Part shown: positions 14,529-23,217 of the stretch, one piece after another
Position numbering within the stretch: the stretch's first letter is position 1
How the letters are laid out: each line of letters starts with the position of its first letter
Assembly (NCBI GenBank): GCA_040275425.1
Contig: JBEOKB010000143.1
Span: forward strand, 1 to 33,704
Direction: 5' to 3'
Source of the DNA: Pinisolibacter sp040275425
GTDB taxonomy: Bacteria > Pseudomonadota > Alphaproteobacteria > Rhizobiales > Ancalomicrobiaceae
DNA: 33,704 nucleotides
Program-made: the position numbers and the translations under genes
The notes under the pieces: model-generated
Database searches by the model: none
What the model was told of the DNA's origin: nothing
Seen by the model: only the letters and a program-made list of their open reading frames with translations

Positions 14529-16622
14529 ATGGCCAAGATCAAGATCGACGGCACCGAGATCGACGTCGCCCCGGAAGCGACCCTTCTCCAGGCCTGTGAG
14601 GCGGCGGGCGCCGAAGTTCCGCGCTTCTGCTTCCACGACCGCCTGTCGGTGGCCGGCAACTGCCGCATGTGCCTCGTCGAGGTGAAGGGCGGCCCGCCGA
14701 AGCCGACGGCCTCCTGCGCCATGTCGGTTCGCGACCTGCGCCCTGGCCCCAACGGCGAAGCGCCGGAGGTGTTCACCAACACGCCGATGGTCAAGAAGGC
14801 CCGCGAAGGCGTGATGGAGTTCCTGCTGATCAACCATCCGCTCGATTGCCCGATCTGCGATCAGGGCGGCGAGTGTGATCTGCAGGATCAGGCCATGGCC
14901 TACGGCGTCGACACCTCGCGCTATGCCGAGAACAAGCGCGCCGTCGAGGACAAGGACATCGGTCCGCTGGTCAAGACGGTGATGACCCGCTGCATCCAGT
15001 GCACCCGCTGCGTCCGCTTCACCGCGGAAGTGGCCGGCACCGGCGACATGGGTCTGATCTCGCGCGGCGAGGACGTCGAGATCACCACCTATCTCGAGAC
15101 CGCCATGGCCTCGGAGCTGCAGGGCAACGTCGTCGACCTCTGCCCGGTCGGCGCGCTGACCTCGCGCCCCTACGAGTTCAAGGCCCGTCCGTGGGAACTG
15201 GTGAAGACCGAGTCCATCGACGTGATGGACGCGGTCGGCTGCAACATCCGCGTCGACGTCAAGGGCCGTGAGGTCGTCCGCATCCTGCCGCGTCTCAACG
15301 AGGACGTGAACGAGGAGTGGATCTCCGACAAGACCCGCCACGTCGTCGACGGTCTCAAGACCCAGCGTCTCGATCGTCCCTACGTGCGCAAGGGCGGCAA
15401 GCTCGGCGCCGCCTCCTGGGGCGAGGCGCTCACCGCCGTCGCCGATCGCCTGAAGGCGACCTCCGCCGACAAGGTCGGCATCGTCGTCGGCGACTTCGCC
15501 TCGGCGGAGGAACTGTTCGCTCTCAAGACGCTCGCCGCATCGCTCGGGATCGCCTCGATCGACGCCCGCGCCGACGGCTCGACGCTCGGCTCCGCCGGTC
15601 GCGGCTCCTGGCTGTTCAATGCCGGCATCGCCGGCATCGAGAAGGCCGACGCCGTCCTGATCGTGGGCTCCAACCCGCGCAAGGAGGCCCCGGTCCTCAA
15701 CGCCCGCATCCGCAAGCGGTGGCGCAAGGGCGGCTGCCCGGTCGCGGTGATCGGCGAGAAGGTCGACCTGACCTACGCGCACGAGCACCTCGGCGCCGGA
15801 CCGGACACGCTCGCCGCGCTCCTCGCCGGTGAGATCTCCTTCCTGGAGACGCTGAAGGCCGCCAAGAACCCGCTGATCGTCGTCGGCAACGCCGTCACCA
15901 CCCGCGCCGACGGCGCGGCCGTGCTCGGCACCCTGGCGAAGCTCGCGGTCGAGGTCGGCGCGGTCGGCCCGGACTGGAACGGCTTCTCAGTCCTCCACAC
16001 CGCCGCCTCGCGCGTCGCCGCCCTCGATCTGGGCGTGATCCCGGCCGCCGGCGGCAAGGCCACGGCCGAGATCCTCGCCGGGTGCGCCTCCGGCGCGATC
16101 GAGACGCTGATCCTGGTCGGCGCCGACGAGATCGACACGTCCAGGCTCGGCTCGGCCTTCGTGGTCTACCTCGGCACCCACGGTGATGCCGGCGCCCATC
16201 GCGCCGACGTCGTCCTGCCGGGCGCGGCCTATACCGAGAAGTCGGGCACCTGGGTCAACACCGAAGGTCGCGTCCAGCAGTCGGCGCGCGCCGCCTTCCC
16301 CGTGGGCGACGCCCGCGAGGACTGGGCGATCCTGCGCGCGTTGTCGGGCGTCGTCGGCAAGACGCTGCCCTTCGACGGCCTGGCCCAGCTGCGCGCGGCG
16401 ATGGTCGCGGCGAACCCGTCCTTCGGCGGGGTCGACGAGATCGCTTCCGCGAGCCATGAAGACGTCGCGGCGCTCGCCGCTTCGGCCGGTGTCATGGACA
16501 AGGCCGGGTTCGTCTCTCCGGTGACGGACTTCTATCTGACCAACCCGATCGCTCGGGCGTCCAAGACGATGGCCGAATGCTCCGCGCTCGCGTCCGCGCG
16601 GGCCGCGGCGGCAGCGGAATGA
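14529..16622 (+). CDS. nuoG: NADH-quinone oxidoreductase subunit G
   Basis: NuoG is the largest peripheral-arm subunit and passes electrons from NuoF towards NuoI. In the 697-aa product the N-terminal ferredoxin-like domain binds the [2Fe-2S] N1b cluster through Cys34, Cys45, Cys48 and Cys63. His103, Cys107, Cys110 and Cys116 (NHPLDCPICDQGGEC) form the His-ligated N5-type [4Fe-4S] site, and Cys155, Cys158, Cys161 and Cys205 (CIQCTRC and LCPVGAL) the following one. From about 220 on it is a degenerate molybdopterin-oxidoreductase-like domain. The four-cysteine motif for the extra cluster N7 found in E. coli and Thermus is absent, as in mitochondria and other alphaproteobacteria. It is 9 bases after nuoF and 13 bases before nuoH. 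Confidence 0.98.
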   Translation: MAKIKIDGTEIDVAPEATLLQACEAAGAEVPRFCFHDRLSVAGNCRMCLVEVKGGPPKPTASCAMSVRDLRPGPNGEAPEVFTNTPMVKKAREGVMEFLLINHPLDCPICDQGGECDLQDQAMAYGVDTSRYAENKRAVEDKDIGPLVKTVMTRCIQCTRCVRFTAEVAGTGDMGLISRGEDVEITTYLETAMASELQGNVVDLCPVGALTSRPYEFKARPWELVKTESIDVMDAVGCNIRVDVKGREVVRILPRLNEDVNEEWISDKTRHVVDGLKTQRLDRPYVRKGGKLGAASWGEALTAVADRLKATSADKVGIVVGDFASAEELFALKTLAASLGIASIDARADGSTLGSAGRGSWLFNAGIAGIEKADAVLIVGSNPRKEAPVLNARIRKRWRKGGCPVAVIGEKVDLTYAHEHLGAGPDTLAALLAGEISFLETLKAAKNPLIVVGNAVTTRADGAAVLGTLAKLAVEVGAVGPDWNGFSVLHTAASRVAALDLGVIPAAGGKATAEILAGCASGAIETLILVGADEIDTSRLGSAFVVYLGTHGDAGAHRADVVLPGAAYTEKSGTWVNTEGRVQQSARAAFPVGDAREDWAILRALSGVVGKTLPFDGLAQLRAAMVAANPSFGGVDEIASASHEDVAALAASAGVMDKAGFVSPVTDFYLTNPIARASKTMAECSALASARAAAAAE

Positions 16623-16635
16623 GGGGGAGAGCGTA

Positions 16636-17688
16636 ATGTCCGCAATCTGGGCCGACTACCTCTGGCCTCTTCTGATCATCGTGGTGCAGTCGCTGGCGCT
16701 GCTCGTGGTGCTGCTGATCGGCGTCGCCTATCTGATCTACGCCGATCGCAAGATCTGGGCGGCGGTGCAGATGCGGCGCGGACCGAACGTGGTCGGCCCA
16801 TGGGGACTGCTTCAGTCCTTCGCCGACATGCTCAAGTTCGTGCTTAAGGAGCCGACGATCCCGGCCGGCGCCAACAAGGGCATCTTCATCATCGCGCCTC
16901 TGTTCGCGACGCTGGTGGCCCTGTCGGCCTGGGCCGTGGTTCCGGTCGCCGAAGGGTGGGTGGTCTCGAACATCAACGTCGGCATCCTCTACATCCTGGC
17001 GATCTCCTCGCTCGGCGTCTACGGCACCATCATGGGCGGCTGGGCGTCGAACTCGAAGTACCCCTTCCTGTCGGCGCTGCGTTCGGCCGCGCAGATGGTG
17101 TCCTACGAGGTGTCGATCGGCTTCGTGATCATCACGGTGCTGCTCTGCGTCGGCTCGCTGAACCTCACCGACATCGTCCATGCGCAGCAGCAGCGCGGTC
17201 TGGCGACCCTGCTCGGGGTGCCGCAGCTTCAGTTCCTGAACTGGTACTGGCTGCCGCTGTTCCCGATGTTCGTCATCTTCTTCGTGTCGGCGCTGGCCGA
17301 GACCAACCGTCCGCCCTTCGACATCGCCGAGGCGGAATCGGAACTGGTCGCCGGCTTCATGGTCGAATACGGCTCCACGCTCTACATGCTGTTCATGCTC
17401 GGCGAGTACGTGGCGATCACCCTCCAGTGCGCCATGCTGACCATCCTGTTCATGGGTGGTTGGGCCCCGCCGATCGACGTCGCGCCCTTCACCTGGGTGC
17501 CGGGCGTGGTGTGGTTCGTGCTGAAGCTGTTCTTCGCGTTCTTCATGTTCGCGATGGTCAAGGCCTTCGTGCCGCGCTACCGCTACGACCAGCTGATGCG
17601 TCTGGGCTGGAAGGTGTTCCTGCCGGTGTCGCTGGCCATGGTGGTGATCGTGGCGGGCGTGTTGCAGATCACCGGCTGGGCGCCGTGA
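16636..17688 (+). CDS. nuoH: NADH-quinone oxidoreductase subunit H
   Basis: NuoH (ND1) is the membrane subunit that closes the quinone chamber and links it to the proton path. The 350-aa product has about eight membrane helices. It carries the family signatures DRKIWAAVQMRRGPNVVGP near residue 37, YPFLSALRSAAQMVSYEVS around 140-160 and the acidic cytoplasmic loop ETNRPPFDIAEAESELV near 217-233, whose glutamates line the quinone path. The C-terminal RYRYDQLMRLGWKVFLP is also typical. A GGGGGAGAG ribosome site lies just before the ATG, overlapping the end of nuoG. The next gene is an extra small frame, not nuoI. Confidence 0.98.
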   Translation: MSAIWADYLWPLLIIVVQSLALLVVLLIGVAYLIYADRKIWAAVQMRRGPNVVGPWGLLQSFADMLKFVLKEPTIPAGANKGIFIIAPLFATLVALSAWAVVPVAEGWVVSNINVGILYILAISSLGVYGTIMGGWASNSKYPFLSALRSAAQMVSYEVSIGFVIITVLLCVGSLNLTDIVHAQQQRGLATLLGVPQLQFLNWYWLPLFPMFVIFFVSALAETNRPPFDIAEAESELVAGFMVEYGSTLYMLFMLGEYVAITLQCAMLTILFMGGWAPPIDVAPFTWVPGVVWFVLKLFFAFFMFAMVKAFVPRYRYDQLMRLGWKVFLPVSLAMVVIVAGVLQITGWAP

Positions 17689-17713
17689 TCGCGAGACAGG
17701 GGAGGGAGTGAGG

Positions 17714-17950
17714 ATGACGATCTCTCTCGCCGGCCTGATCGGTGCTCTGATGGGAGCGGTGATCGGGGTGATGGATTGGGGCATCGTCGCGGGGTTCCTG
17801 CGGCGGGCCTGGGAGAAGCGCGACGGCGGCCGGACCGATCCGGGGACGACCGCCCAGCGGGAATTGATCATGAAGGTGGGCTTCCTGCTCACCGTCGCGA
17901 CCTTCGCCGGCCTGGGCTACTGGTTCGGCGTGGCGATGAGCGGCGGTTGA
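17714..17950 (+). CDS. Small two-helix membrane protein between nuoH and nuoI (unknown)
   Basis: This 78-aa frame is not a recognised complex I subunit. It has a first glycine-rich hydrophobic segment at about 3-27 (core GLIGALMGAVIGVMDW), a central charged stretch (RRAWEKRDGGRTDPGTTAQ), and a second helix at about 54-74 (VGFLLTVATFAGLGYWFGV). A GGAGGG ribosome site is seven bases before the ATG at 17714; an in-frame GTG at 17708 is too close to it. The spacers to nuoH (25 bases) and nuoI (68 bases) imply co-transcription. Its plan (helix, basic polar link, helix) resembles the small protein between nuoC and nuoD, though I see no sequence similarity. A structural or assembly role for complex I is inference. 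Confidence 0.68.
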   Translation: MTISLAGLIGALMGAVIGVMDWGIVAGFLRRAWEKRDGGRTDPGTTAQRELIMKVGFLLTVATFAGLGYWFGVAMSGG

Positions 17951-18018
17951 GAGACCACCGGGTGAAGGCGACCGTGACCGAGGGGACGACCCCGAGGGAG
18001 ACGAGGGCGGGTGTGACG

Positions 18019-18507
18019 ATGAGACTCGATCGGGCGGCAAAGTCCTTGTTGCTGAAGGAGTTCGTATCGGCGTTCTTTCTGTCGATGCGCTATTTCTTCG
18101 CCCCCAAGGCGACCCTGAACTACCCCTTCGAGAAGGGGGCGATCAGCCCGCGCTTCCGCGGCGAACACGCGCTGCGCCGTTATCCCAACGGCGAAGAGCG
18201 CTGCATCGCGTGCAAGCTGTGCGAGGCGATCTGCCCGGCGCAGGCGATCACCATCGAGGCTGCCCCGCGCGGCAACGATCAGACCCGCCGCACCACGCGC
18301 TACGACATCGACATGACCAAGTGCATCTACTGCGGCTTCTGCCAGGAAGCCTGTCCGGTCGATGCCATCGTCGAGGGCCCGAACTTCGAGTTCGCCACCG
18401 AGACGCGCGAAGAACTGTTCTACGACAAGGCGAAGCTGCTCTCGAACGGCGATCGTTGGGAGCGGGAGATCGCTCGCAACATTCACTTGGACGCACCCTA
18501 CCGCTGA
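18019..18507 (+). CDS. nuoI: NADH-quinone oxidoreductase subunit I
   Basis: NuoI is the 8Fe ferredoxin-like subunit that carries clusters N6a and N6b and hands electrons to N2 in NuoB. The 162-aa product has both motifs complete: Cys62, Cys65, Cys68 and Cys72 (CIACKLCEAICP) and Cys102, Cys105, Cys108 and Cys112 (CIYCGFCQEACP). The N-terminal amphipathic stretch AKSLLLKEFVSAFFLSMRYF anchors it to the membrane arm, and YPFEKGAISPRFRGEHALRR is a strongly conserved family segment. The frame is open far upstream to 17776, but the family length and GAGGGCGG eight bases upstream support the ATG at 18019. Confidence 0.97.
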   Translation: MRLDRAAKSLLLKEFVSAFFLSMRYFFAPKATLNYPFEKGAISPRFRGEHALRRYPNGEERCIACKLCEAICPAQAITIEAAPRGNDQTRRTTRYDIDMTKCIYCGFCQEACPVDAIVEGPNFEFATETREELFYDKAKLLSNGDRWEREIARNIHLDAPYR

Positions 18508-18556
18508 CGAACCGCTCGGCCGGCGATCCCGCCGGAGGAGCGATCGGGGATGACCG

Positions 18557-19162
18557 ATGATCCAGGCCTTCTTCTTCTACCTCTTCGCGGCCGTCACCGT
18601 GGGCTCCGCCTTCGCGGTGATCACGGCGCGCAATCCGGTGCATTCGGTGCTGTTCCTGATCCTCGCCTTCTTCAATGCGGCGGGTCTGTTCGTGCTGATG
18701 GGTGCCGAGTTCCTGGCCATGCTCCTCGTCGTCGTCTACGTCGGCGCGGTGGCGGTGCTGTTCCTCTTCGTGGTGATGATGCTCGACGTCGACTTCGCCG
18801 CGCTGCGCCAGGGCCTGCTCGAATATCTGCCGATCGGCGGCGTGATCGGGCTCGCCCTGCTCGCCGAACTGCTGATGGTGGTCGGCGGCTGGGTCATCGA
18901 CCCGGCGATGGTCGGCAAGGGCGCGACACCCGTCGCGGCGGCGTCCAACAACGTCGCGGCGATCGGTCAGGTGCTCTACACCAAGTACCTCTACTTCTTC
19001 CAGGCGGCCGGTCTCGTGCTCCTGGTCGCCATGATCGGGGCCATCGTCCTGACCCTGCGCCACAAGGTCGGCGTCAAGCGGCAGGACATCTCCGAGCAGG
19101 TGGCCCGCGGCCCGGCGACCTCGATCGAGATCGTCTCGGTCGAGAGCGGCAAGGGCCTGTGA
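18557..19162 (+). CDS. nuoJ: NADH-quinone oxidoreductase subunit J
   Basis: NuoJ (ND6) is a five-helix membrane subunit containing the pi-bulge helix that couples quinone reduction to proton movement. The 201-aa product begins MIQAFFFYLFAAVTVGSAF, followed by ARNPVHSVLFLILAFFNAA, the family signature, and LLVVVYVGAVAVLFLFVVMM, the third helix with the conserved Tyr and Gly residues. A loop between helices four and five and a cytoplasmic tail after about 172 vary among species. An upstream GGAGGAGCG is present, though somewhat distant, and GGGGATGACCG is nearer. It is 49 bases after nuoI and 126 bases before nuoK. Confidence 0.97.
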   Translation: MIQAFFFYLFAAVTVGSAFAVITARNPVHSVLFLILAFFNAAGLFVLMGAEFLAMLLVVVYVGAVAVLFLFVVMMLDVDFAALRQGLLEYLPIGGVIGLALLAELLMVVGGWVIDPAMVGKGATPVAAASNNVAAIGQVLYTKYLYFFQAAGLVLLVAMIGAIVLTLRHKVGVKRQDISEQVARGPATSIEIVSVESGKGL

Positions 19163-19181
19163 CGGCATGAACGCGCGGTCT

Positions 19182-19255
19182 CCGGGATCTCCCGGGGATC
19201 GTGGGTGGGGCAGGGGGCCTCGCCCGTCGAAATTCGCATCGAGGCTCGGCCTCGA
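19182..19255 (+). promoter_or_regulatory. Two hairpins in the nuoJ-nuoK spacer
   Basis: CCGGGA/TCCCGG (19182-19195, small loop) and TCGAGGC/GCCTCGA around TCG (19239-19255) lie in the 126-base spacer, the longest inside nuo. No T-run follows. They may affect messenger stability or subunit ratios; otherwise I see no feature in this spacer except the nuoK ribosome site (GGGGGA at 19279-19284). Confidence 0.3.
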
Positions 19256-19288
19256 AAGTCGGGTGACCCTGACGATACGGGGGATGAC

Positions 19289-19597
19289 ATGGTAATCGGC
19301 TTGTCGCACTACCTCTCGGTGGCCGCGATCCTGTTCACGCTGGGTGTGTTCGGCATCTTCCTCAACAGGAAGAACGTCATCGTCATCCTGATGTCGGTCG
19401 AGCTGATCCTCCTCGCCGTCAACATCAACTTCGTGGCCTTCTCGGCGGCGTTGGGAGACCTGGTCGGGCAGATCTTCGCCCTCCTGGTCCTCACGGTCGC
19501 GGCGGCCGAGGCCGCCATCGGCCTCGCGATCCTGGTCGTGTTCTTCCGTACCCGCGGCTCGATCGCGGTGGAAGACATCAACGTGATGAAGGGCTGA
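19289..19597 (+). CDS. nuoK: NADH-quinone oxidoreductase subunit K
   Basis: NuoK (ND4L) is a three-helix membrane subunit that relays protons between the quinone module and the antiporter-like subunits. The 102-aa length is standard. The two membrane glutamates needed for proton transfer are present, Glu38 in LMSVELILLAVNINF and Glu74 in VAAAEAAIGLA. The frame extends upstream to 19205, but MVIGLSHYLSVAAILF is the conserved N-terminus and GGGGGATG provides the ribosome site for the ATG at 19289. It lies eight bases before nuoL. Confidence 0.97.
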   Translation: MVIGLSHYLSVAAILFTLGVFGIFLNRKNVIVILMSVELILLAVNINFVAFSAALGDLVGQIFALLVLTVAAAEAAIGLAILVVFFRTRGSIAVEDINVMKG

Positions 19598-19605
19598 GCG
19601 CACTC

Positions 19606-21699
19606 ATGTTCACGGCGATCGTCTTTCTCCCCCTCCTCGGCTTCCTGATCGCGGGCGCGATGACGCTGTTCCCGCATCCGGTCGCGCCGATGGGTGCCGC
19701 CGCTCTCGGCCACGGCCATGGTCACGACGACCACGGCGCGTCCGACGCGCACGCCTCGCACGGTCACGACGACCACGGGCACGGTCACGGCGACCACCAC
19801 GACGCCCCGCCGTTCGCGCGGGCGGCGGAGCTGGTCACCACCGGCTTCCTGCTCCTCGCCGCGGCGCTGTCCTGGATCGTCTTCGTGCGGATCGGCCTCG
19901 GTCACGACGCCGCCACGCAGAAGGTCAACCTGCTGCCGTTCCTGCACACCTCGGGTCTCGCGGTCGACTGGTCGATCCGCGTCGACACCCTGACCGCCGT
20001 CATGCTGGTGGTGGTCAACTCGGTGTCCGCGCTGGTTCACCTCTACTCGATCGGCTACATGAGCCACGATCCGAACCGTCCGCGCTTCTTCGGCTACCTG
20101 TCGCTGTTCACCTTCGCCATGCTGATGCTGGTGACCTCCGACAATCTGGTGCAGATGTTCTTCGGCTGGGAAGGCGTCGGTCTGGCGTCCTACCTGCTGA
20201 TCGGCTTCTGGTTCCAGAAGCCCTCGGCCAACGCCGCCGCCATCAAGGCCTTCGTCGTCAACCGCGTCGGCGACTTCGGCTTCGTGCTCGGCATCTTCGG
20301 CGTGTTCTGGCTGTTCGGCACCGTCGACTACGACACGATCTTCAAGGCGGCGCCCGCCATGGCCGGCAAGACCATCTCGTTCCTCGGGATGCAGGTCGAC
20401 GCCATGACCACGCTCTGCCTGCTGCTGTTCCTCGGCGCGATGGGCAAGTCTGCGCAGTTCCTGCTGCACACCTGGCTTCCCGACGCGATGGAAGGTCCGA
20501 CCCCGGTCTCGGCGCTCATCCACGCCGCCACCATGGTCACCGCCGGTGTCTTCATGGTCGCCCGTCTGTCGCCGCTGTTCGAGCTGTCCACGACCGCTCT
20601 GACCGTCGTGACCCTGGTCGGCGCCATCACCGCCTTCTTCGCGGCGACGGTCGGCCTCGTCCAGAACGACATCAAGCGCGTCATCGCCTATTCGACCTGC
20701 TCGCAGCTCGGCTACATGTTCGTGGCGCTCGGGACCGGCTTCTACTCGGCCGCCATCTTCCACCTGTTCACGCACGCCTTCTTCAAGGCGCTGCTGTTCC
20801 TCGGCGCCGGTTCGGTCATCCATGCCGTCTCCGGCGAGCAGGACATCCGCCACATGGGCGGCCTGAAGGGGCACATCAAGCTCACCTACGCCATGATGAT
20901 CATCGGCACGCTGGCGCTGACCGGCGTCGGCATCCCGGGCACGCCGTTCGGCTTTGCCGGCTACAACTCGAAGGACGCGATCATCGAAGCGGCCTTCGTC
21001 GGTGAGAACGCCGTCGCCGGCCTCGCCTTCGGCCTGCTGGTCATCGCCGCGCTGTTCACCTCGTTCTACTCCTGGCGCCTGATCTTCAAGACCTTCTGGG
21101 GCGCCCCGCGCGCGTCGAAGGAGGTGATGGACCACGTCCACGAGAGCCCGCTGGTGATGACGCTGCCGCTGATGCTGCTGGCCACCGGCGCGGTGCTGGC
21201 GGGCATGGTCTTCACCGGCTACTTCATCGGCCACGAGTACGGCGAGTTCTGGAAGGGTGCGCTGTTCACCAACGCCTCCAACCACGTGCTCGAGCACATG
21301 CACCACGTGCCGACCGCCGTGAAGCTGGCGCCCTTCGTGGCCATGCTGACCGGTCTCGTCGTCGCCTTCTTCTTCTACGTGGTCCGCACGGACCTGCCGG
21401 AGAAGCTCGCCGCCTCGCAGCAGGGCCTCTATCAGTTCCTGCTCAACAAGTGGTACTTCGACGAGCTCTACGACTTCCTGTTCGTGCAGCCGGCGAAGAA
21501 GCTCGGTCGCTTCCTGTGGAAGGAAGGCGACGGGCGGATCATCGACGGCTGGGGTCCGGACGGGGTGTCGGCGCGCGTCGTCGCCATCACCGGCAAGGTC
21601 GTCGCCTTGCAGTCGGGTTACGTCTACCACTACGCCTTCGCCATGCTGATCGGTGTTGCAGCCCTGGTGACCTGGGTGATGTTCGGGGGAGTTCGGTGA
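19606..21699 (+). CDS. nuoL: NADH-quinone oxidoreductase subunit L, with His-rich insert
   Basis: NuoL (ND5) is the distal antiporter-like subunit with the long lateral helix. The 697-aa product has the core motifs FFGWEGVGLASYLLIGFW, LLHTWLPDAMEGPTPVSALIHAATMV and STCSQLGYMFVALG, and a C-terminal amphipathic helix region. The antiporter Glu in GWEG is residue 189, whereas in E. coli it is 144; the 45-residue shift comes from an insert between the first two helices. That insert (about 33-68) holds 12 histidines and 7 acidic residues in a span of 31, as repeated HGHGH and DDHG units. All catalytic core segments are intact, so the protein should be functional. The stop overlaps the nuoM start by one base. 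Confidence 0.97.
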   Translation: MFTAIVFLPLLGFLIAGAMTLFPHPVAPMGAAALGHGHGHDDHGASDAHASHGHDDHGHGHGDHHDAPPFARAAELVTTGFLLLAAALSWIVFVRIGLGHDAATQKVNLLPFLHTSGLAVDWSIRVDTLTAVMLVVVNSVSALVHLYSIGYMSHDPNRPRFFGYLSLFTFAMLMLVTSDNLVQMFFGWEGVGLASYLLIGFWFQKPSANAAAIKAFVVNRVGDFGFVLGIFGVFWLFGTVDYDTIFKAAPAMAGKTISFLGMQVDAMTTLCLLLFLGAMGKSAQFLLHTWLPDAMEGPTPVSALIHAATMVTAGVFMVARLSPLFELSTTALTVVTLVGAITAFFAATVGLVQNDIKRVIAYSTCSQLGYMFVALGTGFYSAAIFHLFTHAFFKALLFLGAGSVIHAVSGEQDIRHMGGLKGHIKLTYAMMIIGTLALTGVGIPGTPFGFAGYNSKDAIIEAAFVGENAVAGLAFGLLVIAALFTSFYSWRLIFKTFWGAPRASKEVMDHVHESPLVMTLPLMLLATGAVLAGMVFTGYFIGHEYGEFWKGALFTNASNHVLEHMHHVPTAVKLAPFVAMLTGLVVAFFFYVVRTDLPEKLAASQQGLYQFLLNKWYFDELYDFLFVQPAKKLGRFLWKEGDGRIIDGWGPDGVSARVVAITGKVVALQSGYVYHYAFAMLIGVAALVTWVMFGGVR

Positions 21700-23210
21700 T
21701 GGGCAACTGGCCGGTGCTCACGATCGTCACGTTTCTGCCGTTGGTCGGCGTTCTGTTCCTGGCGCTGATCCGGGGCGACGACGATACGGCGAAGCGCAAC
21801 ATCCGTGTGATCGCTCTTCTGACCACCGTGGTCGACTTCCTGCTCTCGCTGCTGATCTGGGCGCGGTTCGATCCGTCGAACCCCGGCTTCCAGCTCGAGG
21901 AGAAGGCGTCCTGGCTCGGAACGCTGTTCAACTACCACATGGGCGTCGACGGCATCTCCGTCGCCTTCGTCCTCTTGACCACCTTCCTGATGCCCTTCTG
22001 CATCCTGGCGAGCTGGGACAGCGTCGACAAGCGCGTCAAGGAGTACATGATCGCCTTCCTGGTGCTGGAGACGCTGATGATCGGCGTGTTCACGGCCCTC
22101 GATCTGATGCTCTTCTACGTGTTCTTCGAAGCCGGCCTCATTCCGATGTTCATCATCATCGGCGTGTGGGGTGGTCCGCGTCGCGTCTATGCCTCGTTCA
22201 AGTTCTTCCTCTACACGCTGCTCGGCTCGGTTCTGATGCTGATCGCCATGCTCGCCATGGTGATGCAGGCCGGCACCGCCGACATCGTCACGCTTCTGAA
22301 GCACGACTTCCCCGTCCAGCTGCAGACCTGGGCCTGGATCGCCTTCTTCGCCTCCTTCGCGGTGAAGATGCCGATGTGGCCGGTTCACACCTGGTTGCCG
22401 GACGCCCACGTCGAGGCGCCGACCGCCGGTTCGGTCATCCTGGCGGGCATCCTGCTGAAGATGGGCGGCTACGGCTTCCTGCGCTTCTCGCTGCCGATGT
22501 TCCCGGTGGCGTCGGAGATGTTCGCGCCCTTCGTCTTCACCCTGTCGGTGGTGGCGATCATCTACACCTCGCTGGTGGCGCTGGCGCAGGAGGACATCAA
22601 GAAGCTGATCGCCTATTCGTCGGTCGCCCACATGGGCTACGTGACCATGGGCATCTTCACGATGAATCAGGCCGGTGTGCAGGGCGCCGTCTTCCAGATG
22701 GTCAGCCACGGCTTCGTGTCGGCCGCGCTCTTCCTCTGCGTCGGCGTGATCTACGACCGCATGCACACCCGCGAGATCGCCGCCTACGGTGGGCTCGTCA
22801 ATCGCATGCCGTGGTACGCCGTCGCCTTCCTGCTGTTCACCATGGCCAACGTCGGCCTGCCCGGCACCTCCGGCTTCGTCGGCGAGTTCCTCACCCTGCT
22901 CGGCGCCTACCGCGCCAACACCTGGGTGGCGATGTTCGCCTCGACCGGCGTCATCCTGTCGGCGGCCTATGCGCTCTACCTGCTGGCGCGCGTGATGAAC
23001 GGCAGGCTCGAGAAGCCCTCGCTGCAGGGCATCCTCGATCTCGACTGGCGCGAGCGCGTCGTGCTGATCCCGCTGATCCTCGCCACCGTGTTCTACGGCG
23101 TCTACCCGGCTCCGATCCTCGGTGCCTCGGAGGCCGCGGTTCAGGCGATGCTGAGCAAGGTGACGGCCGCGATCGGAGCCGCCGGCAAGGTGGCGCTGCT
23201 CGCGCAGTGA
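21699..23210 (+). CDS. nuoM: NADH-quinone oxidoreductase subunit M
   Basis: NuoM (ND4) is one of the three antiporter-like proton-pumping subunits in the membrane arm. The 503-aa product has about 14 helices. It keeps the key charged residues: Glu144 in YVFFEAGLIPMF, Lys223 in VKMPMWPVHTWLPDAH and Lys254 in LLKMGGYG. The segments LIAYSSVAHMGYV and LPGTSGFVGEF are also family hallmarks. The start is the ATG at 21699, within the TGATG junction with nuoL, preceded by GGGGGAG. A strong hairpin lies just after its stop, before nuoN. Confidence 0.97.
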   Translation: MGNWPVLTIVTFLPLVGVLFLALIRGDDDTAKRNIRVIALLTTVVDFLLSLLIWARFDPSNPGFQLEEKASWLGTLFNYHMGVDGISVAFVLLTTFLMPFCILASWDSVDKRVKEYMIAFLVLETLMIGVFTALDLMLFYVFFEAGLIPMFIIIGVWGGPRRVYASFKFFLYTLLGSVLMLIAMLAMVMQAGTADIVTLLKHDFPVQLQTWAWIAFFASFAVKMPMWPVHTWLPDAHVEAPTAGSVILAGILLKMGGYGFLRFSLPMFPVASEMFAPFVFTLSVVAIIYTSLVALAQEDIKKLIAYSSVAHMGYVTMGIFTMNQAGVQGAVFQMVSHGFVSAALFLCVGVIYDRMHTREIAAYGGLVNRMPWYAVAFLLFTMANVGLPGTSGFVGEFLTLLGAYRANTWVAMFASTGVILSAAYALYLLARVMNGRLEKPSLQGILDLDWRERVVLIPLILATVFYGVYPAPILGASEAAVQAMLSKVTAAIGAAGKVALLAQ

Positions 23211-23217
23211 AAGAACG

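Noticed and set aside
12465..15788. Minus-strand open frame of 1107 codons across nuoE, nuoF and part of nuoG
   Set aside because: The translation is Gly/Asp/Val/His-rich noise with no domain, while the plus strand encodes complete, motif-bearing complex I subunits.
17776..18018. Upstream extension of nuoI, overlapping the small two-helix gene
   Set aside because: The extra 81 codons are out of frame with a better small gene and do not occur in NuoI; 18019 gives the normal 162 residues.
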